Origin: a candidate division KSB1 bacterium
GTDB lineage: Bacteria > Zhuqueibacterota > Zhuqueibacteria > Residuimicrobiales > Krinioviventaceae
Reading direction: 5' to 3'
DNA: 56,090 nucleotides
Assembly (NCBI GenBank): GCA_034505495.1
Contig: JAPDQV010000019.1
Coordinates: forward strand, 3,434 to 59,523
Shown here: in pieces, positions 51,721-56,090 of the stretch
How the letters are laid out: every line of letters starts with the position of its first letter
Position numbering within the stretch: position 1 is the stretch's first letter
Notes under the pieces: generated by a model
What the model saw: the letters and a program-made list of their open reading frames with translations, nothing else
Databases searched by the model: none
What the model was told of the DNA's origin: nothing
Program-made: the position numbers and the translations under genes

Positions 51721-52098
51721 ATGCAGATACCGGCAAAATTAAAGTACACCGAAGAGCATGAATGGGTGGAAGTCGAGGGCGACATTGCCGTCATCGGCAT
51801 CACCGATTACGCTCAGAGCGAACTGGGTGACCTGGTGCACATCGAACTGCCCCAGGTAGGCGACACGGTGACGCAAATGGAATCGTTCGGTACGGTCGAA
51901 GCGGTAAAAGCAGCGAGTGATCTGTATGCACCGGTCAGCGGCACAGTCGTGGAGGTGAACACCGATCTGCAGGATCGGCCCGATCTTGTCAATAAAGACC
52001 CTTACGGCGCCGGCTGGATCATCAAGGTCAAGATGTCGGATCCGTCCGAATTGGACCGTCTCTTGGACGCGGAAAAGTACAAATCGATGATTTCTTGA
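51721..52098 (+). CDS. gcvH: Glycine cleavage system H protein
   Basis: GcvH (125 residues), the lipoyl-carrying shuttle of the glycine cleavage system. The ATG at 51721 has an AGAGGT site and gives IPAKLKYTEEHEWVEVEG. A TTG at 51679 with an unlike N-terminus is rejected. The lipoylation Lys is Lys63 in TVEAVKAASDLYAP. The GAGWIIKVKM segment near the end is also typical. Other gcv genes are not in the window; here it follows the acetyl-CoA carboxylase carrier and carboxylase genes, and it could also serve in lipoate handling. Confidence 0.95.
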   Translation: MQIPAKLKYTEEHEWVEVEGDIAVIGITDYAQSELGDLVHIELPQVGDTVTQMESFGTVEAVKAASDLYAPVSGTVVEVNTDLQDRPDLVNKDPYGAGWIIKVKMSDPSELDRLLDAEKYKSMIS

Positions 52099-52619
52099 CC
52101 CTGCCTAAGCGCGCAAATTTTTGATCTTTTTGCGAACAACAGACCATTAGCGTGCATTTTTTTCGTGCGGGTGTGGCATGTAAGGGGCAGCGCGTACGAA
52201 TAGGGTTTCGGCATTCTCATGGTGAGTATTTATCCAACACATTGTTATTATAAATGTTGAGTGCATGTTTCAGGGCGAGGTACATGCGCCCGATTTTAAT
52301 GTGAATTTTATCGATTGCCGGCATTATTATTGTTTAGATCTATTTGTCAGGAAAAGAAAGGAACTTTTTCGGGTTATCAGAGTTTCTAACAACAAAAAAG
52401 AGGAGATCCTTTTAGACCCTTCGCTACAGATTAAAGTTTTTCAAGTTCGAAAATCTTTGTATATTAGTACTGGTTTTTTCTGATTGTTAAGCGAAAAGGT
52501 TCAAAGGATCCCTCTCTGCAGCCGAATGGATGACGGCTTACTTATGGTGGAGAGCGGGTCGTCATGTGTTCGGCTATTTTTTTTGAAATTGATTTCAGCA
52601 ACATAATTTGGAGGAAACA
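52099..52619. other. Long intergenic region: leader of the PorV-family gene
   Basis: 520 bp with no convincing gene. A 72-codon open frame at 52265-52483 lacks a ribosome binding site and protein-like composition and is rejected. The stretch is AT-rich in its middle (about 52210-52500), where a promoter is likely; TATATT at 52460-52465 is a possible -10 but I see no clear -35. The last 100 bases hold a strong terminator-like hairpin (separate entry) and then a GGAGG site before the PorV start. Confidence 0.6.
52520..52584 (+). terminator. Terminator-like hairpin in the PorV gene leader
   Basis: Arms 52520-52535 and 52560-52575 pair over 16 positions: AGCCGAA with TTCGGCT, two wobble pairs and one mismatch, then ATGACG with CGTCAT. 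The loop is 24 bases and an eight-T run follows at 52577-52584. The T-run ends only 35 bases before the PorV ATG, so a promoter downstream of it is barely possible. It may be the terminator of a leader or upstream transcript, or an attenuator. Confidence 0.7.
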
Positions 52620-53708
52620 ATGAGGAAGGTTTTTCTTTTCCTGATCGTCGCTGCGATGGGTGTAACGGGATGGGTTTCATCCGCCTACGCCGTAAGTGAA
52701 GCGGCAGTGTTATCGCTGATGATCTCTCCGGGGGCCCGCGCTGCCGGTATGGGGGAGGCGTTCGTTGCCTTGGCCGACGATGCAACGGCTACCTATTGGA
52801 ATCCTGCCGGTCTGGCTTTTCAATACGGCAAAGAACTGCATTTCATGCATGTTAACTGGCTGCCGGAGTTCGGTAACGATATGTTTTACGATTTCGCCAC
52901 CTATATTCATCATGTGGAGGGAATCGGTACTTTCGGACTGAACGTCACCTATTTGAATTTGGGAGAACAAATTCACACCGATGAGACCGGCGCGGAATTG
53001 GGCAAGTTCGGCAGCAACGAGTATTCGATCGCGCTTACTTACGGCACCAAGATGTCGGAAAACTGGTCTGTCGGTCTGGGCATGCGCTATATCCGTTCGA
53101 ATTTGGCCGGCGGCATCAAGGTCGGCGCCGAACAGGGTGAAGGCGTGGCCAACGGCTTTGCCTTCGACGTAGCCACCCTCTATAAGTTCCCCTTTGCGCC
53201 CAAGCTTTCTTTCGGCGTCAATCTTTCCAACATGGGCCCCAAGATTTCCTACATTGACGTGGCGCAGGCGGATCCTCTGCCGACCAATCTGCGCTTCGGC
53301 TTTGCCTACAAACTGGTCGAAAGCGAATTTAACAAGCTTAGCCTGGTCATGGACGTCAACAAGCTGATGGTCACCCGCAATCGCGACGGCAGCACCGACC
53401 CGTTCTACAAGGCGCTGTTTACCTCCCCCTGGACGACCGAAGAGGTCACTTACGGCGAAAATAAAGAAGTGCTCTCGAAAAAGACGATCTTTAACGGCAC
53501 CGTCAGCGGCGGGGTCGAGTACTGGTACAGCAACATCTTTGCGTTGCGTGCCGGCTATTATTGGGACGAGCCCGGCAAGGTGAAATATACCTCCTTCGGC
53601 GGCGGCATTCAGTACCATCTTTACCGTTTTGATTTCGGCTACGTCGCTGCGCCTGAAGGACACCCTCTTGCCAACACCATGAGATTTTCGCTGACCATCG
53701 GTTTTTAA
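52620..53708 (+). CDS. PorV/PorQ-family outer-membrane protein
   Basis: Exported beta-barrel protein of 362 residues. The ATG at 52620 has GGAGG at 52610-52614 and gives a signal peptide (MRKVFLFLIVAAMGVTGWV, ending SSAYA). The mature N-terminus carries the PorV-family pattern SPGARAAGMGEAFVALADDA, then ATYWNPAGLAF. The rest is alternating amphipathic strands, ending with the C-terminal strand RFSLTIGF. PorV proteins act as outer-membrane shuttles or docking proteins in type IX secretion; related members have wider roles. No other Por genes are nearby, but the sorting-domain protein at 17657-19153 is a possible client. A strong terminator follows. Confidence 0.88.
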   Translation: MRKVFLFLIVAAMGVTGWVSSAYAVSEAAVLSLMISPGARAAGMGEAFVALADDATATYWNPAGLAFQYGKELHFMHVNWLPEFGNDMFYDFATYIHHVEGIGTFGLNVTYLNLGEQIHTDETGAELGKFGSNEYSIALTYGTKMSENWSVGLGMRYIRSNLAGGIKVGAEQGEGVANGFAFDVATLYKFPFAPKLSFGVNLSNMGPKISYIDVAQADPLPTNLRFGFAYKLVESEFNKLSLVMDVNKLMVTRNRDGSTDPFYKALFTSPWTTEEVTYGENKEVLSKKTIFNGTVSGGVEYWYSNIFALRAGYYWDEPGKVKYTSFGGGIQYHLYRFDFGYVAAPEGHPLANTMRFSLTIGF

Positions 53709-53727
53709 TCGAGTCGTCAAAACGATG

Positions 53728-53770
53728 ATGAGCAAAAGGAAAGTTTATACTTCCTTTTGCTCATTTTTTT
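53728..53770 (+). terminator. Rho-independent terminator after the PorV-family gene
   Basis: A perfect 14-bp stem (53728-53741 and 53751-53764, ATGAGCAAAAGGAA) with a nine-base loop, followed by seven Ts (53764-53770). It starts 19 bases after the PorV stop. Confidence 0.95.
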
Positions 53771-53826
53771 GATCAGCGGAATATCCTCACCATCTCACCT
53801 GCCATTATGACACAAAAGGACATGAG

Positions 53827-56090
53827 ATGCGCTTGCCGAAAGTAAAACCTCTCGAGGTTGCTGCCGCAGCACTTTTATTTCTCTTTTTTTCAATTCCTTC
53901 GCGCGCTGAGCTTTTGCGTCCCAGTGCCGCGATGATCAAAAGCTTGAACCGGTCGAACGAGCGTGTCGGGCGTTTGCTTTCAGAAGGCAGACGGCCTCAT
54001 TTGCCCGACACTCTCAAAGTCTTGGCGCTGCGAGTGCAATTTATACGGGACTCCCTGAAAACGACCACCGGCGACGGCACCTTCGATCTTTCCCACTCCG
54101 ACGAATACCTAATCGACCGTCCGCCGCACGATCGCATCTATTTTGAGCATCAGCTGCTGGCGCTGCGCAACTATTTTTACACCGTCAGCAACGGCAAGTT
54201 GGTCATAGAATCTACGGTGCTGCCGAACGGGCTGAACGACAGCTACGCCCTGCCTCACGACATGGTCTATTACAGCGGCGAAGAAGACGAGCAGCTGCAG
54301 AAGCAGCGATGGGCGGAACTGCTGCGCGATGCGGTCACGATCGCTTATGCCGCCGATGCCGATGCCTTCCGCCGTTTCGATGCCTTGGTTCTTTTTCACG
54401 CCGGAGTCGGCAGAGACTTTGCCTTTGATTTTACGGAAACCCCCTTTGACATTCAATCGGCTTACATTGACTTGGAAACGCTGCGTGAGACGCTGGGGTC
54501 AGGTTCGGCTGCCTACCGCGGCATAGAGCTCGGATCGGTCGTAATCACCGACGGCATCATTCTGCCCGAGACGCAGTGCCAGAAAGGTTACACGCTCGGC
54601 CTCCTGGGCACTGCCGCGCTGCTGATGGGCAGCAGGCTGGGCATGCCGGCGCTGTTTCAGACCGAAACCGGCCGGCCGGGCATCGGCAGATGGGGGTTGA
54701 TGGATCAAGGTTCCTATAACCTGTCCGGACTGGTGCCGGCGCATCCGTCGGCTTGGGAAAAGATGTTTATGGGCTGGGAAGAGCCGATCGTCGTCAATAC
54801 GCTCGAAAACGCTGCCGTCGGTGCTTTTGGAACCCAATCGGCACCGCGCCTTATTAAAGTGCCGATCCATGAAAAAGAATATTTTTTGCTGGAAAACCGT
54901 CAGCGGGATCCCAATCGCGACGGCGTCACTTTCGGTCGCGATGAAAACGGTCGAAGGCTGAAAATTGATGAGGCCGGCAGACTGGTGGCGGAGGAGGGTT
55001 TAGGGGTCGTTACCCGTGTCGATGAATATGACTTTGGCCTGCCGGGATCGGGCATTCTCATCTGGCACATCGATGAACGCGTCATTGCCGAACGATTGGC
55101 CTCCAATACGATCAACAACGACCCGACGCGGCGCGGCGTCGATTTGATCGAATGCGACGGACCCCAGGATATCGGCCAGATTTATTCGATGTTCTCCGCC
55201 GGCGCCGGAACAGAGTCCGGGGACTATTGGGATCCTTATTGGCAGGATAATTTATCTCACCGATACGTCAACAAAGACAGACCGGTAGAGTTTTCGCCCC
55301 AAAGCATTCCCTCCAGCGCCGCCTACGGCCGAGCGGATTCGCACATCCGCATGACCCATTTCAGCAATCAGGACAGCGTCATGACGCTGTCGATCTATTC
55401 TGATTACCATCGTCCGGGATTTCCCCGGTATACCGGCGAACGCTTCTTCGACGGCTCTCTCGTAATGTTTAGCTTACCGACGAATGAAAAAGCATTGGCT
55501 GCCGTGTCGACAAGCGGCAGTCTGTTCGCCTGGAATCTCGACGGCACCAAGGTGATAGCCAATTCGACAACGGCTTTTTATGAAAGCCCGCTGGGCCGTC
55601 AAGTCGCCTATCCGCTTGCGCTGATCGGCCGCACGGCGGCAGCTGTCGACCGGCCGCCTGCAGCGTTCGACTGGACTGCCGCGACGCCGGGCGAGGAGTT
55701 GATAACCGTAGACCGGCAAGGCGAGGTGATCATTTGGTCGGCCGCCGATGCGGATCACGACGGAGCCGCCGATGTCTGCGACCGCTTCCGACTAGACTGC
55801 CTGCCGACGGCCGGTCCATTGGTTTTCAATAACGGACCGGTACCATTGCTTTGGGTAGGGAGCCGAGACGGCCGAGCCCTCGGCCTGCGCTCGGTCGACG
55901 GCAGGCTGCAGCTTGCGGTCGAACTTTATGTTTCCGAGCAGGAGATTACGGCTCTGCTGGCTTTCGCCGATCGGCTGATCGCGGCGGATGCTGCGGGTAT
56001 GGTGTCGGTTTATGAAGCCGCCGAGGGAGGTTTTCGTCGCGCATTGCAGTTCGACAGCGGCATCAAAGGGGGACTCTATCTTGTGCGCGG
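53827..56090 (+). CDS. Secreted M6 peptidase-like protein lacking the HExxH zinc motif (3'-truncated)
   Basis: An open frame running off the right edge, 754 visible codons. The ATG at 53827 has AAAAGGA six bases upstream and gives a signal peptide (MRLPKVKPLEVAAAALLFLF, ending PSRAE). Residues about 60-450 resemble M6 (immune inhibitor A-like) peptidases, ending in the family's GIGRWGLMDQGSYN. At the expected zinc site, the HExxHxxGLP motif, the protein has LLMGSRLGMP (265-274), so both His and the Glu are replaced and protease activity is unlikely. It keeps DFGLPGSGILIWHIDE. The region after about residue 545 is a repeat-like beta structure (FAWNLDGTKV, VDRQGEVIIWSAAD), possibly a propeller. 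A sorting domain could follow outside the window. Confidence 0.78.
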   Translation, partial: MRLPKVKPLEVAAAALLFLFFSIPSRAELLRPSAAMIKSLNRSNERVGRLLSEGRRPHLPDTLKVLALRVQFIRDSLKTTTGDGTFDLSHSDEYLIDRPPHDRIYFEHQLLALRNYFYTVSNGKLVIESTVLPNGLNDSYALPHDMVYYSGEEDEQLQKQRWAELLRDAVTIAYAADADAFRRFDALVLFHAGVGRDFAFDFTETPFDIQSAYIDLETLRETLGSGSAAYRGIELGSVVITDGIILPETQCQKGYTLGLLGTAALLMGSRLGMPALFQTETGRPGIGRWGLMDQGSYNLSGLVPAHPSAWEKMFMGWEEPIVVNTLENAAVGAFGTQSAPRLIKVPIHEKEYFLLENRQRDPNRDGVTFGRDENGRRLKIDEAGRLVAEEGLGVVTRVDEYDFGLPGSGILIWHIDERVIAERLASNTINNDPTRRGVDLIECDGPQDIGQIYSMFSAGAGTESGDYWDPYWQDNLSHRYVNKDRPVEFSPQSIPSSAAYGRADSHIRMTHFSNQDSVMTLSIYSDYHRPGFPRYTGERFFDGSLVMFSLPTNEKALAAVSTSGSLFAWNLDGTKVIANSTTAFYESPLGRQVAYPLALIGRTAAAVDRPPAAFDWTAATPGEELITVDRQGEVIIWSAADADHDGAADVCDRFRLDCLPTAGPLVFNNGPVPLLWVGSRDGRALGLRSVDGRLQLAVELYVSEQEITALLAFADRLIAADAAGMVSVYEAAEGGFRRALQFDSGIKGGLYLVR

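Noticed and set aside
52265..52483. Possible 72-codon gene in the gap before the PorV gene
   Set aside because: No ribosome binding site, no signal or domain, and its AT-rich composition matches non-coding leader DNA.
1..56090. CRISPR arrays, insertion sequences, prophage or other mobile elements
   Set aside because: I saw no regularly spaced short repeats, no transposase or integrase motifs, and no long terminal inverted repeats; composition looks uniform across the window.

Overview
The window looks like a chromosomal segment of a Gram-negative bacterium of the Calditrichota / KSB1 / Ignavibacteria-like part of the tree. The main clues are a C-terminal sorting domain with the Asn-Pro-Asn-Pro-Phe-Asn-Pro signature in a secreted protein (17657-19153) and PorV-type outer-membrane barrels (20828-23050, 52620-53708), both tied to type IX secretion. 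Codon use looks uniform. Most genes are housekeeping, there are no transposases, phage genes or CRISPR arrays, and I found no rRNA or tRNA. TTG and GTG starts and ATGA-type stop/start overlaps are common. The phylum assignment is an inference.

Layout. 1-6826: the end of a prenyl diphosphate synthase gene and a small membrane protein (+), then minus-strand genes for a GlsB-like protein, lactate dehydrogenase, a secreted transglutaminase-like/TPR protein, a glutathione peroxidase, and a compact operon of cyclic-nucleotide-binding protein, AI-2E-type permease and prephenate dehydratase. 6938-17501: a long plus-strand operon, envC-holB-ricT-pfkA-metG-tatD-rsmA-recO-metX-metW, part of which recalls the Bacillus holB/yaaT/metS/yabD/ksgA neighbourhood. 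17657-19153: the secreted two-module sorting-domain protein, followed by a clear terminator. 19196-26391: a dihydroorotate-dehydrogenase-like enzyme (-), a flavin reductase (+), and a minus-strand group of PBP4, a small membrane protein, a membrane adenylate cyclase, and a PorV-like barrel fused to a long TPR tail. 26537-31566: mazG (+) converging on a HIT protein, an EF-G paralogue and an AMP-ligase-family protein with altered catalytic motifs (-).

31849-39274: a plus-strand set of CtpA protease, a REC-GGDEF diguanylate cyclase and a sensor histidine kinase, then a minus-strand operon of OPT peptide transporter, PqqD-like protein and M29-type aminopeptidase. 39375-52098: plus-strand genes ecfT, truA, transaldolase, HtrA/Deg protease, purB, psd, pssA, two tatA genes, gatA-gatB, efp, accB, accC and gcvH. 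52099-52619 is the only gene-free stretch over 300 bp; it ends in a strong terminator-like hairpin in the leader of the second PorV gene. The window closes inside a secreted M6-peptidase-like protein whose zinc site is missing.

Themes: envelope and secretion (EnvC, PBP4, CtpA, Deg protease, TatA, PorV proteins, sorting-domain protein), second-messenger signalling (adenylate cyclase, cyclic-nucleotide-binding protein, GGEEF protein), peptide uptake and degradation, translation (MetRS, GatAB, EF-P, EF-G2, RsmA, TruA), phospholipid synthesis (Psd, PssA), and the start of fatty-acid synthesis (AccB, AccC). The best candidates for undescribed biology are the cyclase/PorV-TPR pair, the OPT-PqqD-aminopeptidase operon, two apparent pseudo-enzymes (the AMP-ligase-like and M6-like proteins), and the hairpin in the PorV leader.
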